Of a stretch of 64,000 bases of DNA, positions 1 to 8,201 are shown piece by piece. The stretch covers positions 1 to 64,000 of the forward strand of contig JAHHHB010000025.1 of the NCBI GenBank assembly GCA_019359545.1. The letters run 5' to 3'. A program made the position numbers and the translations under genes. The notes under the pieces are model-generated. The model was not told the DNA's origin, ran no database searches, and saw nothing but the letters and a program-made list of their open reading frames with translations. How positions within the stretch are numbered: the stretch's first letter is position 1; each line of letters starts with the position of its first letter. Origin of the DNA: Desmonostoc geniculatum HA4340-LM1. Lineage in GTDB: Bacteria > Cyanobacteriota > Cyanobacteriia > Cyanobacteriales > Nostocaceae.

Positions 1-152
1 GTGCCTTGCTTCCCACATTCTCACATTTAAAGTGGATGTTTGAGTGGTTTATCCGAAACACTACCTTTGATTTTATGTCTCTCCAGATGTACGGAGTTTT
101 TTCAGAAATCAAATCATAGTCCTATATCAGATAATTGCTCATCAATTGATGA

Positions 153-935
153 TTAAAGCTGGGAACTTTGCATCACTACAGTTCCAGTGGGATGAGAGAT
201 ATTTGGGTTTGTCTCCAGCGTCACAATTAACCCAGAAAATTGTGGGTGAGAAAATTCTTGGTACATTTGAGGAGTGAATGGTAATTCCAAGGAAGCAGTT
301 CCCCAAGAATAAGGCTTGACTTCACCACAGGGTAACTTTTCGTTGGCAACAATTGTCCATAAGAAATAGACATGACCAGGGGGTGGGGCGGGAAGATTTT
401 GGAAAACCATTACTGCCTTTTGTTGTTCGGGATTGATGACTATACTTCCGGAACTGTTATTGCTCGATCTGACTGATTTAAAGGTAAACAATCGTGTTTG
501 GGAATTTTGGAGTAGGCTTTTAACGGCTTGGGCTTGAGCAAAATCCTGCTGTAAACCCTGGTTTTCTGCGGTGACAACGCTGAGATTTTGACGTAGCCGA
601 TAGTTATCAACCCCTAAAATTGCCATAAACAGTGCGGCGATGCTACCAGCAATTGTTATCCATCGTCGTGGCATTTGCTTAACCACAGGAGTCTGTGTAG
701 TTGAGTTTTCAGCTTGTGCCAAAATTTTGGGCAGTAAATGAGCTGGTGCTTCTACATCTGTAAAGCCATCTAGCACTTGTCGCAGAACTTCCTGTAAATC
801 CTCAACTTCGCTAATCAGTTCTGGATGTTTATCAAGTAACAACCTAAACTCGTGGGCTTCTTCTGGGGTGAGATTATCCACGACAAAGCCCGCCGCTAAG
901 TTTTTGATATGTTCAGGATCGAAAGATTTATTCAT
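153..935 (-). CDS. Anti-sigma factor, RskA-like, membrane-anchored
   Basis: A 260-residue protein that should hold the ECF sigma factor encoded just upstream inactive at the inner membrane. The N-terminal ~60 residues carry the typical start of this group (AAGFVVDNLTPEEAHEF), there is one membrane segment at about residues 91-108 (WITIAGSIAALFMAILGV), and the C-terminal half (about 145-258) looks like the RskA/anti-sigma-K domain, with VYFLWTIV and LPCGEVKPY. No HxxxCxxC zinc motif is visible, so redox sensing through a ZAS zinc site is not supported. Its start overlaps the end of the sigma gene by 8 bases, so the two are translationally coupled. Identity as an anti-sigma factor is strong from domain order and context; the signal sensed is unknown. 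Confidence 0.85.
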   Translation of the reverse strand: MNKSFDPEHIKNLAAGFVVDNLTPEEAHEFRLLLDKHPELISEVEDLQEVLRQVLDGFTDVEAPAHLLPKILAQAENSTTQTPVVKQMPRRWITIAGSIAALFMAILGVDNYRLRQNLSVVTAENQGLQQDFAQAQAVKSLLQNSQTRLFTFKSVRSSNNSSGSIVINPEQQKAVMVFQNLPAPPPGHVYFLWTIVANEKLPCGEVKPYSWGTASLELPFTPQMYQEFSHPQFSGLIVTLETNPNISHPTGTVVMQSSQL

Positions 936-1530
936 ACATTGATAAATCAGAATCTAGTAAGATGCGCTTGAGCTTTAGTAATCCTTGACGGGTGCAGGTT
1001 TTGACTGTACCCAGAGGTATATCAATTTGTTTTGCAATTTCTGAGTGACTTAATCCTTGGTTGTAAGCCAGTTCGATTACTTGGCGTTGCTTTTCGGGTA
1101 GTTGTGCTAAAGCGTTGTGAATTCGTCCAGATCGCTCGGCAAAACTGGCCTGTTCAATAGGTGTTGGTTCTGGTGTTATTTCATTACTCATCGTTCCCAC
1201 TTTTTCCACAAGTTTGAGTTGTCTAGTCCGAGTGCGAATTTTGTCGATTGCACGCGATCGCGCGATCGTCACCAAATAGCGTACAAAATAGCGACAATCA
1301 GGATTACTAGATGCTTTGCGCCACAGCGTCAGAAAAATTTCTTGAGTCAAGTCTTCGGCTTCTTGAGAGTCAGCTAAAATTTTCAGAGCTAATCCATAAA
1401 CTAAGCGACCATGACGATTGAACAAAACGCTTAATGCCGCAGAATCACCATTTTTAAGTGCCACAAATAAAGCTTCATCTGTAGCATCCTGAAAATCTCT
1501 CGTATTTGATTGGGGAAGTTTAGGCTCCAT
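928..1530 (-). CDS. ECF-type RNA polymerase sigma factor
   Basis: A 200-residue sigma-70 family protein of the extracytoplasmic-function class, with only regions 2 and 4. Region 2 is at about residues 35-100 (LFNRHGRLVYGLALKIL, then EAEDLTQEIFLTLW) and region 4 at about 140-190 (LPEKQRQVIELAYNQGLS, then a helix-turn-helix HSEIAKQIDIPLGTVKT). It directs polymerase to a stress regulon and is probably controlled by the anti-sigma factor whose gene overlaps its 3' end. It is transcribed away from the thioredoxin/CcdA genes that begin at 1879. The start ATG at 1530 gives a normal length for the family. Which sigma group it belongs to cannot be settled here. Confidence 0.92.
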   Translation of the reverse strand: MEPKLPQSNTRDFQDATDEALFVALKNGDSAALSVLFNRHGRLVYGLALKILADSQEAEDLTQEIFLTLWRKASSNPDCRYFVRYLVTIARSRAIDKIRTRTRQLKLVEKVGTMSNEITPEPTPIEQASFAERSGRIHNALAQLPEKQRQVIELAYNQGLSHSEIAKQIDIPLGTVKTCTRQGLLKLKRILLDSDLSMYE

Positions 1531-1652
1531 ACTGTTGCAAAAACAGGTTTAAACCCATAAAGGAGCAAATTAAGGATATACTTTTTTTCATCACCTCTCT
1601 CCCAAACTCAACTCAGTAACTCTTTCCTCAAGACAATGCCATCTATTTTGAT

Positions 1653-1770
1653 GACGACTGGCAAAGCAAATTGGATTGGATGCTTGATTGAGATATGTGT
1701 CAAAGGGCGATCGCTCTAAATTTTCGATCTTAAAAAATCATTTTAAATCCAATCCTGATTTCCAGTCGTC
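1653..1770. repeat. Long imperfect inverted repeat (possible small MITE)
   Basis: Left arm 1653-1680 (GACGACTGG, then GGATTGGA) is matched by the inverse on the right, 1748-1770 (TCCAATCC, then CCAGTCGTC), enclosing about 67 bases. It lies in the shared upstream region of the sigma operon and the thioredoxin genes. It could be a small non-autonomous element or a large hairpin; no target duplication was recognised. Confidence 0.4.
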
Positions 1771-1878
1771 TTATAAACAGATGCGCCACAATTGACCACT
1801 CCAGTATCAGTCTCAGGTCGGCATTGTGGCAGCATATGGCAAATTAAACATTTTCAGTCTGAGAAGAGGAAGAATTTT

Positions 1879-2412
1879 ATGAACAAACATGCGAACTTCT
1901 TGCTCAAAGTTTGTTTGAGTAGCTTGGTTTTTACGGCATCGATGGTAACAATCAACTCAGCTAGTATTTCTGCAACTGAAACACAATCATCAATTACTAA
2001 GTCTGCTCATAAAAATGCCTGTGCAGGTAAAAATCCCTGCGCTGCGAAAGCCAATTCTGTAGGCGGGCCGTTAGCTAAAGAACTTCAGGGTAAACCAGTC
2101 GTGGTGGATGTGTTTGCGACTTGGTGTCCTGGCTGTAAGAATATTGCCCCCACCCTATCCCAATTAAAACAGGAATATTCCGGTAAGGTAAATTTTGTAG
2201 TCTTGGATGTAACCGATAAAGCCAAGCTCAAACAGACCGAAGCAATGGCGCAAAGATTAGGTTTAGGTAAATTTTTGGAAGCTAATAAGAGTAAGACAAG
2301 TACAGTGGCGATCGTTGACCCAGCTACTGGTGACATTTTAGCCCTGTACCAAAATAATTCTAATAAGGCTGACTACACCAAAGTCCTTGAAACCGCTTTG
2401 GCGAAAAAGTAG
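1879..2412 (+). CDS. Secreted thioredoxin-fold protein (TlpA-like), copy 1
   Basis: A 177-residue exported thioredoxin. The chosen ATG has a purine-rich Shine-Dalgarno (AGAGGAAG) before it and gives an N-terminal signal segment (about residues 5-30, LLKVCLSSLVFTASMV); an in-frame start at 1792 would bury that signal. The thioredoxin active site is FATWCPGCKNIAP, so the redox motif is CPGC rather than CGPC. Before the domain sits a cysteine-rich stretch with KNACAGKNPCAAK. It is followed by a close paralogue (2554) and a CcdA/DsbD-type membrane protein (3129), which would supply electrons to periplasmic thioredoxins. Inferred role: periplasmic or lumenal disulfide reduction. Confidence 0.88.
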   Translation: MNKHANFLLKVCLSSLVFTASMVTINSASISATETQSSITKSAHKNACAGKNPCAAKANSVGGPLAKELQGKPVVVDVFATWCPGCKNIAPTLSQLKQEYSGKVNFVVLDVTDKAKLKQTEAMAQRLGLGKFLEANKSKTSTVAIVDPATGDILALYQNNSNKADYTKVLETALAKK

Positions 2413-2553
2413 TTAAATTGTGGCTTGGCCTCATCTTTAGGGGCAAAGCTAGCTTTTGAATTTCAGTGAACTACCCAACACCCATCTGAGTGAAAATGTA
2501 CGCCAAGACTGATTGTGGCAGCATTACACAATTAAAGTATGAAGAGAAACCCA

Positions 2554-3096
2554 ATGTACAAAAACAAATTTTTTCTGAGCCTACTGTGCTTGAGTGGTCT
2601 GGTTTTGACAGTATCATGCAGTCCAACGAAATCAGATAATATTTCTCAAAATCAAGCTCCATCAACTACGAATGTTGCTGTTGCAAATCCCTGTGCAGCT
2701 AAAAACCCTTGTGCTGGTAAAGATGCTGTTAAATTAACCTCTGTAGGAAATCCTCTAGCTCAAGAACTTCAAGGTAAACCTGTATTGGTAGATGTGTTTG
2801 CTACTTGGTGTGCTGGCTGCAAAAATATTGCTCCTACCCTGTCCCAATTGAAACAGGAATATTCTGGTAAGGTCAACTTTGTGGTTTTGGATGTAACAGA
2901 TAAAGCCAAACTTCAAGAGACACAAGCTCAAGCCGAAAAATTAGGCTTGGGGAAATTCTTAGAAGCTAATAAGAGTCAAACAAGTACAGTGGCGATCGTT
3001 GACCCGGCTACTGGCAAAATTTTAACAATCTTCAAAAATAATCCTCACAAGGCTGACTACACCAAAATCCTTGACTCTGCTTTGACGAATATTTAG
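2554..3096 (+). CDS. Thioredoxin-fold lipoprotein (TlpA-like), copy 2
   Basis: A paralogue of the preceding gene (180 residues from this start), sharing most of the thioredoxin domain: FATWCAGCKNIAPTLSQLK in place of CPGC, and the same AIVDPATGKIL region. The N-terminus differs: a hydrophobic stretch ends in LTVSC, a lipobox with Cys about residue 22, so it should be lipid-anchored. A KNPCAGK motif again precedes the fold. The ATG at 2554 has an AAGAGAA upstream like copy 1; ATG 2539 would add five residues. The leader DNA TTGTGGCAGCAT occurs before both copies, showing that the duplication included the upstream region. Confidence 0.88.
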   Translation: MYKNKFFLSLLCLSGLVLTVSCSPTKSDNISQNQAPSTTNVAVANPCAAKNPCAGKDAVKLTSVGNPLAQELQGKPVLVDVFATWCAGCKNIAPTLSQLKQEYSGKVNFVVLDVTDKAKLQETQAQAEKLGLGKFLEANKSQTSTVAIVDPATGKILTIFKNNPHKADYTKILDSALTNI

Positions 3097-3128
3097 TCTC
3101 CATCTCTTCATCACTTAAGGCTAATTTC

Positions 3129-3980
3129 ATGAAACCAATATCTCAGTCGTCAACTGAGCAACCCTCTTCTCGCCGTTTCCAAGTCTCGAAAAAATGGTTA
3201 GTTTACGGTGGATTGGGATTGCTCTCCCTTGTTATAGTTCTGACTTTGGGGCCTGTAATCAGTCATCCGATTGAACGAGTGATTTCCATTGTCGAAAACC
3301 GTTATCAACAGTGGTTTAATCAACAGGACACAGCAAATCCCGTTGTGTTGTTACCTTTAGCGTTTATCGGTGGGGTGCTGGCTAGTATATCTCCCTGTAT
3401 TTTGGCACTTTTACCAGTTAACCTCAGTTACATCGGCACACTAAAAATTAAATCCCGTTGGGATGCTTTTAGTAAGGCGGGTTTGTTTGTGCTGGGAGCA
3501 GTGACGATTTTAAGTCTGTTTGGTTTAGTCTCATCTTTTGCTGGTGCGGTGATGGTGGAGTATCGAGGCTATATCAATATAGTTGTTGGATTGATTATGG
3601 CTGTGATGGGTCTGTGGTTGATGGGTGTGGTAAATTTGCCCCTACCGCAGATGAATGTGAATCTCCCCCAGGCTGGGCCTTATGGAGTGGGTTTGACTTT
3701 TGCTTTAGTGAGTTCTCCTTGTGCTAGTCCGGTGCTGTTTGGTGTACTAGCGGCGGCGGCGGCTACAGGTTCGCAGGTATTGGGGACTTTGACGATGGTT
3801 AGCTATGCACTTGGTTATACTATCTTGATTTTTTTGGCGAGTTTATTTACGGGATTGGCGAAACAGAGTAAGAAGTTGTTGAAACATTCCGAGGGAATTA
3901 TCCGCTTTGGTAGTCTGGCACTGATTCTAACTGGGGCATATTATCTGTTTACCGGTACTCAATGGTTCGTGGGAGGTTAA
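3129..3980 (+). CDS. CcdA/DsbD-family thiol-disulfide transporter membrane protein
   Basis: A 283-residue integral membrane protein with an N-terminal membrane segment (about residues 24-45) and then six hydrophobic segments typical of CcdA/DsbD-beta. The two conserved Cys that carry electrons across the membrane are visible in ASISPCILALLPVNLSYIG (near residue 88) and LVSSPCASPVLFGVLAA (near residue 198). It lies 32 bases after the thioredoxin lipoprotein and ends just before a thioredoxin-reductase remnant, so the original unit was probably cytosolic reductant, membrane carrier and periplasmic thioredoxins. The extra N-terminal segment is unlike the shorter cyanobacterial CcdA of cytochrome c maturation, so I do not give that symbol. 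Confidence 0.87.
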   Translation: MKPISQSSTEQPSSRRFQVSKKWLVYGGLGLLSLVIVLTLGPVISHPIERVISIVENRYQQWFNQQDTANPVVLLPLAFIGGVLASISPCILALLPVNLSYIGTLKIKSRWDAFSKAGLFVLGAVTILSLFGLVSSFAGAVMVEYRGYINIVVGLIMAVMGLWLMGVVNLPLPQMNVNLPQAGPYGVGLTFALVSSPCASPVLFGVLAAAAATGSQVLGTLTMVSYALGYTILIFLASLFTGLAKQSKKLLKHSEGIIRFGSLALILTGAYYLFTGTQWFVGG

Positions 3981-3983
3981 ATC

Positions 3984-4309
3984 ATGGTCGAGGATCTGGT
4001 AATTATTGGTTCTGGCCGGGCTGGTTATACCGCCGCTATCTATGCGGGACGCGCTCAACTGCAACTCAGCTAATCATTGTTAAATTTGTAGCTCCCTACT
4101 GTCCTGCCTGTGAAACACTTAAACCTGTGCTACATCAAATAGCTGAGGAAAACACAGGTAAAGTGCATTTGGTTGAACTTGACATGAGCGAAGAACCTGA
4201 GTTAGCAATTAACTATGGTGTCAGAAGCGCACCAACAGTAATATTAGTTAAACAGCAGCAAACACTAGCACAGATTGCTGGATTGAAACCGAAAAAACAG
4301 TATGCAGAC
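3984..4309 (+). pseudogene. Internally deleted NADPH thioredoxin reductase-thioredoxin fusion
   Basis: From the ATG at 3984, with a GGGAGG ribosome site overlapping the ccdA-like stop, translation gives 29 residues ending at TAA 4071-4073. They match the start of thioredoxin reductase (MVEDLVIIGSGRAGYTAAIY; family consensus GSGPAG). Immediately after, in another frame, a thioredoxin domain begins (LIIVKFVAPYCPACETLKP) and runs through the cis-proline loop GVRSAPT to GLKPKKQYAD. That order, reductase N-terminus then C-terminal thioredoxin, is that of the NTRC-type fusion, so about 290 residues of the reductase have been lost and the frame shifted. The thioredoxin frame stays open to 4438 but has no start of its own except one inside the upstream gene. 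Confidence 0.8.
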
Positions 4310-4344
4310 ACAGATTCAATCTGCACTCTAAAACAGGTGAATAA

Positions 4345-4392
4345 ATGTCTGAAACTTGTTGCTCTGGGGCTAAAAATTCCGGCGTTGTATAA
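4345..4392 (+). CDS. Possible 15-residue Cys-Cys leader peptide
   Basis: A short reading frame with AGGTGA about 5 bases before its ATG encodes a 15-residue peptide beginning MSETCCSGAK, and its TAA ends 2 bases before the ATG of the cysteine-dioxygenase-like gene. Adjacent Cys codons (TGT TGC) in a translationally coupled leader before a cysteine-degrading enzyme invite the idea of cysteine-responsive control. It may also be a chance frame or part of the decayed region upstream. Confidence 0.35.
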   Translation: MSETCCSGAKNSGVV

Positions 4393-4394
4393 TT

Positions 4395-5000
4395 ATGGAA
4401 AGTCAAGATTGGTTAGTGGCAGACGATGGCAAGTATGAAGCCTGGGCAAAGCTGGCGGTTAATTTAGAATTATCCACAAGTCAATATCGGCTGTATCGAT
4501 TTTTAACGGATCTGGAAGATATTCTGCATAAATTTCAGAGCGATCGCTACCGATTGCAAGCGATTTGTCCCTTAGTAAGGCGGTTGTTGACCAGTTCGAC
4601 ATGGTTGCAAGGTGAATATCTTGAACCCGACCCCCAAACAGGTTGGTCAGTACTCACCCTATACGATGAACCTGATTTTCCCTTGACAGTGCAGACAGTT
4701 GCTTGGTTGCCAGGAAGAGTATCGCCCATTCATAATCACGCTACCTGGGGGATTGTAGCACTGATTAGTGGAGAAGAAAAAAATACCCTATGGAGACGGA
4801 CTGATAATCATGGTGGAATTGAGAAAGTCGGCGAAATTATCTTAACTCCAGGAGAAATTATTAGCTTAATGCCAGATGCCATTCATAGTATTGAAGCACT
4901 CGGTGAGGAACCGACTATTAGCTTCAATTTGTATGGCGAAACCAACTACGAACAGCGATTTGAATTCGATCCAGTTGCTGGTACTGCAAAAAACTTTTGA
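4395..5000 (+). CDS. Cysteine dioxygenase-like cupin protein
   Basis: A 201-residue single-domain cupin of the cysteine dioxygenase type I family, which oxidises cysteine thiol to the sulfinate with a mononuclear iron. Iron ligands are visible as the HxH in RVSPIHNHATWGIVALISG (about residues 113-116) and the later His in MPDAIHSIEALG; the fold's GxIxxL segment (ILTPGEIISLMPD) is present. The second half matches well, while the N-terminal 80 residues are lineage-specific. The substrate could be another small thiol such as 3-mercaptopropionate; sequence alone does not decide. It lies next to thiol-redox genes, which fits sulfur metabolism. Confidence 0.8.
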   Translation: MESQDWLVADDGKYEAWAKLAVNLELSTSQYRLYRFLTDLEDILHKFQSDRYRLQAICPLVRRLLTSSTWLQGEYLEPDPQTGWSVLTLYDEPDFPLTVQTVAWLPGRVSPIHNHATWGIVALISGEEKNTLWRRTDNHGGIEKVGEIILTPGEIISLMPDAIHSIEALGEEPTISFNLYGETNYEQRFEFDPVAGTAKNF

Positions 5001-5230
5001 TGTCGCTTTCAGGCAATAAAAATTACTGTTTTTTCCTAAAATCTCACCCTTCGCGTCCTCCAAATCGGAAATAATTACATGAAAACTGCTGTAATTCCCA
5101 AAAAATGACAGTTGATGAAAAATTAAGTTGAACTTAATTCAACAAATACATAACTTTTATGTATCGACTTAAGAGAGGGGAAGTTTTACTGTAATCACAG
5201 TAAACATTATTCACACACAAGAATTGACTT

Positions 5231-5422
5231 ATGCAACTCTCTTATCGCGGTTCTTACTACGAAACCTCCGAAAATATCACTCCACAATTGCCTCAGCGAC
5301 AGGATTTGACAACTGCAAAGTATCGTGGAGTTAGTTACAAGATTACCAAGGGTAAAAGAGCTAAAAATCCACAACCAATTCAACTTAAATATCGCGGTAT
5401 TAACTATATAAGCGGTAGTTGA
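5231..5422 (+). CDS. DUF4278 domain small protein
   Basis: A 63-residue protein in which the YRG motif is repeated: LSYRGSYYE near the start, AKYRGVSYK in the middle and LKYRGINYI at the end. This is the signature of the cyanobacterial DUF4278 family, whose function is unknown. It stands alone, with 230 bases upstream and decayed sequence downstream. No signal peptide or membrane segment is visible. Confidence 0.75.
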   Translation: MQLSYRGSYYETSENITPQLPQRQDLTTAKYRGVSYKITKGKRAKNPQPIQLKYRGINYISGS

Positions 5423-5533
5423 TAATCAATTTTTTCTGCTAAATCAAAACTTAAGCCAACGCCAATAATGTTCGCCATTGAACTGGAAGGACACGATATC
5501 ACTAGATATCGCCAGCAATCTAGCAAAAAAAAG

Positions 5534-5979
5534 CTAACCCACTGCACCCAAAGATTGCAGCGTCAAAATCGTCGCGTCGGTTAACCCTTTGACACCAGCA
5601 ATATTCATCCCCTCATGTGGGTCATCTCACAAAATCGCATTGCTCCCTTGTCAAAGTATCCTCGTCCATTAGCAACAAATAACAGGTAGCGATCGCCTGT
5701 TGCTATATATGAGTCAAGAAATATGTCCTGGGTAGCTGTATAATTACTCCCAGATGCTAGAGGCGTATCCTCTCCTGTATATCGCTCCGTGAGATAGCGA
5801 TCGCTAGAGTCTAAGAACTGGTCATCGGAAATGTAAACTGCGTCATACCAGTAACCTGAGGTAGAAACTGTACCTTGATTTGTGACTGTCCAAGACAGTG
5901 AAAGTGGAATCGTTTCACCCGAATTCAGATACAGTGGAGCTGTCACAGAAGACACTATCAAGTCAATATCTTTCATCAA
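5534..5979 (-). pseudogene. CARDB-domain protein remnant, frameshifted
   Basis: From an ATG at 5979 a 124-residue frame reads as one CARDB-like adhesion domain (LNSGETIPLSLSWTVTNQGT, then YDAVYISDDQFLDSSDRYL) of the type repeated in large secreted cyanobacterial proteins. It breaks off at ANGRGYFDKG and ends at 5605 in unrelated residues. In another frame, 5534 to about 5605 reads GMNIAGVKGLTDATILTLQS and ends at a stop, which looks like the native C-terminal tail of a different or the same protein. I read this as the two ends of a larger gene joined by deletion. No signal peptide is present. Confidence 0.6.
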
Positions 5980-6050
5980 TAATCTCCCAATTGTTTAATA
6001 GATGCTGCTTTTTTCCCACACAAACACCAATCTCCCCGCAAATTGCGGTA

Positions 6051-6197
6051 TCATGTGCAGTGGGATTTTTGAACAGCCCCCTGCTTTACAAAGTCCATGC
6101 CACTATACTTGAGAAAATCTGGAGTTAAGATTGTTGGATTGTGCTGTTTGGCTGCGATCGCAATAGCAATTTCCTGAATATTTAGACTTTGACTCAT
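6051..6197 (-). pseudogene. N-terminal stump of a conserved cyanobacterial protein
   Basis: An ATG at 6197 opens a 48-residue frame beginning MSQSLNIQEIAIAIAAKQ and continuing with HNPTILTPDFLKYSG, which I recognise as the start of a common, uncharacterised Nostocales family. After the Gly the sequence no longer resembles the family and a stop follows at 6051, so only the first ~33 residues remain. Confidence 0.45.
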
Positions 6198-6674
6198 TTA
6201 TTGTTTTTCTCTGTGGAAATTTAATTTTTCATCGGGGGATAGCTGATTAAAAAATCAGCCCACTGTACCTTGCGGCCAGGGCTTGATCGAATAAAAAACC
6301 TTATTTTTGGCAGCTTTGCTCGACTTCAATACTTCGTCAAGTCCTCTACCTATTAATAATTAATCACCAAATAATAATCTCAGTAAAAACTGGCATGATT
6401 ATTGATGATATTCACCTATTTATATAGCATAGCTACTTAATTAATTTATGAATAATCGCTATATGATTATTGATTCTTTTAATAAAGAGCGTTTTAGAAA
6501 ATTCTTCCAAGAAAGATAAAGTTTGAGTAAAGTGGAACTTTCTAAACAACTGGTGATTACCAATTCTATATTTATTCCATTGCAGCAAAATTCTCAGAGG
6601 ATGGTTCAGGTAGCGATCGCATCCACTAGACTTCTTGCATAAATCAAAAAAAAGAACCCCACCCCGCCTCAATT

Positions 6675-6761
6675 GGTGATACGAAGTGGGGCATTGACGC
6701 TTATAAAAATAGTGATGCTGATGCTGTGAGCTTCCAAGCAGGATTGGGCTATCGCTTCTAG
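6675..6761 (+). pseudogene. Possible C-terminal end of an outer-membrane beta-barrel
   Basis: This 28-residue frame (GDTKWGIDAY, then VSFQAGLGYRF and stop) ends in aromatic-rich alternating residues and a terminal Phe, as barrel proteins of the OmpA/opacity type do. No start or upstream homology is visible, so at best it is the last two strands of a lost gene. Chance cannot be excluded. Confidence 0.25.
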
Positions 6762-6867
6762 CGATCGCAACGGCTGATTCGGAGTTTCTTAGCAATGATA
6801 TCTGCCAACTGCGATCGCGCTTCACAGTATCATACAGCCTATTTCAGGTCAATGAAGTACGCGCTTC

Positions 6868-6889
6868 GGGGCACAACATGTTGTGCCCC
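6868..6889. repeat. Perfect 22-bp palindrome (dispersed family)
   Basis: GGGGCACAACA and its exact inverse abut without a spacer. The flanks also form a weak inverse pair (GAAGTAC at 6854 and GTACTTC at 6901). A copy with the same core lies at 15617-15644, and same-design palindromes lie at 16499, 32257 and 59234. Confidence 0.8.
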
Positions 6890-7176
6890 TACAATTATCT
6901 GTACTTCACGCCTGTTGCAATTTGCTGTATCTAAGTGTAGATACTCAGATATAAATATCTTTGTTAACAAGAAAGAATTCAGGAGTCAATCGTCAGAATT
7001 CAGCAATGTTTTCTGTATGACTGGCGGATAGCGCAGCGTAAAGCCTACGGCATAGCTTCGCTTAGAGCGACGCAGGAGCGAGCGTCTGAATAAGTGGTGA
7101 TATCATGTCCGTTGAAAGACTTATAATTTAGATTGACGCACAGACACGGGGACACGGGGACGCGGGGAATAATCAA

Positions 7177-7204
7177 TGACAAATGACAAATGACAAATGA
7201 CAAA
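7177..7204. repeat. Heptamer tandem repeat TGACAAA x4
   Basis: Four exact copies of TGACAAA, just after the stop of trhO, which ends at 7216 on the minus strand. Such heptamer arrays are typical of heterocystous cyanobacteria. Confidence 0.85.
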
Positions 7205-7215
7205 TACCCAACCCA

Positions 7216-8130
7216 TTACCTAAGATCCTGATTTTTGTTAGCAATTTGGCTTTGGTAGTGTCGCCATTTTTCTTGCTGACGCGCTCTTTTCTCGTCGGTT
7301 AGGCTATCGAAACAATAGGCACAGGAGATACCTTGCTCATACTTGGGCGAAACTTTATCTTCCTCAGAAATCGGACGCCCACAACAGAGGCATAATTCAT
7401 AACTTCCTGACTCCAACCCATGATTGACGGCTACCCGTTCATCAAAAACAAAACATTCCCCTTCCCATAAACTTTCTTGGGCTGGAATTTCCTGCAAATA
7501 TTTGAGAATGCCGCCTTTGAGATGATAGACTTCTGCAAAGCCTTGGGCAAGCATAAAGGATGAGGCTTTTTCACAACGAATGCCCCCTGTACAAAATAGA
7601 GCAACTTTTTTGTGTTGCGTTGGGTCGAGGTGGTGGCGTACATAATCGGGAAATTCCCGGAATGACTCAGTTTGGGGATTTTCTGCTCCTTGGAAAGTAC
7701 CGATATTCACCTCATAATCATTGCGCGTGTCAATCACGGTTACTTCCGGATCGGAAATTAAATCATTCCATTCCTGGGGAGTAACATAGGTGCCGACTCG
7801 TTCGTTTGGGTCAATTTCTGGCAACCCTAAAGTGACAATTTCTTGCTTCAACCGCACCTTCATCCGCTCAAAAGGTGGAGTTTGGGTATAAGATTCTTTG
7901 TGTTCTAGATCGGCTAGACGGGAGTCAGAACGCAGAAACCAGAGAACAGAATCAATCGCCTGACGCGAACCTGCGATCGTACCGTTAATTCCTTCTTCTG
8001 CCAGCAAAATTGTTCCTTTGACACCTTGCCCTTGGCAGTAAGATAGCAGAGGTTCTCGTTTATCGGCAAAATCTGGCAGCTTGACGAATTTATATAGTGT
8101 TGCGACGACCTGAATATTTTCTGGCTTCAT
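7216..8130 (-). CDS. trhO: tRNA U34 5-hydroxylation sulfurtransferase-like protein TrhO
   Basis: A 304-residue rhodanese-domain protein of the TrhO/YceA family, which hydroxylates U34 of certain tRNAs with oxygen (the mo5U/ho5U route). The N-terminal ferredoxin-like domain (about 1-95) includes [11 protein letters not shown]. The rhodanese domain (about 120-215) has the active-site loop [15 protein letters not shown], and a Cys-rich C-terminus ([10 protein letters not shown], then GISCAYCFD) is also typical. Length is normal for the cyanobacterial members. It faces tRNA-Ala across a short divergent region. Identity is clear; gene-level function is from the family. Confidence 0.93.
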   Translation of the reverse strand: MKPENIQVVATLYKFVKLPDFADKREPLLSYCQGQGVKGTILLAEEGINGTIAGSRQAIDSVLWFLRSDSRLADLEHKESYTQTPPFERMKVRLKQEIVTLGLPEIDPNERVGTYVTPQEWNDLISDPEVTVIDTRNDYEVNIGTFQGAENPQTESFREFPDYVRHHLDPTQHKKVALFCTGGIRCEKASSFMLAQGFAEVYHLKGGILKYLQEIPAQESLWEGECFVFDERVAVNHGLESGSYELCLCCGRPISEEDKVSPKYEQGISCAYCFDSLTDEKRARQQEKWRHYQSQIANKNQDLR

Positions 8131-8201
8131 CCCTTTAGTAATTGAACAAGATAAGTTACAATAACAACGGCAAACAAAGTTACTCGCTATTTTAATTTTA
8201 C

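Larger units (their letters stand above)
6198..7176. other. Gene-poor decayed region
   Basis: Apart from the barrel-like fragment at 6675-6761 and the palindrome at 6868-6889, I see no supportable gene here. Open frames on the minus strand at 6433-6825 and on the plus strand at 6795-7031 have no family resemblance and are split by HIP1 sites and repeats. A small hairpin (GCTGATT, loop, AATCAGC) lies near 6243-6260. At 7030-7080 there is a copy of the dispersed Nostoc-type sequence containing GCCTACGGCATAGCTTCGC. Confidence 0.5.

Noticed and set aside
3962-4438. A 158-residue intact thioredoxin gene
   Set aside because: Its only start lies within the upstream membrane-protein gene, and its first ~33 residues are an out-of-frame reading of the thioredoxin-reductase start.
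6433-6825. Minus-strand 130-residue protein
   Set aside because: No family resemblance; runs through HIP1 repeats and opposite to a more protein-like barrel fragment.
7177-7204. CRISPR array from short repeats
   Set aside because: The repeat units here and at 38382, 60125 and 60864 are 7-8 bases without spacers, and no cas gene is present.
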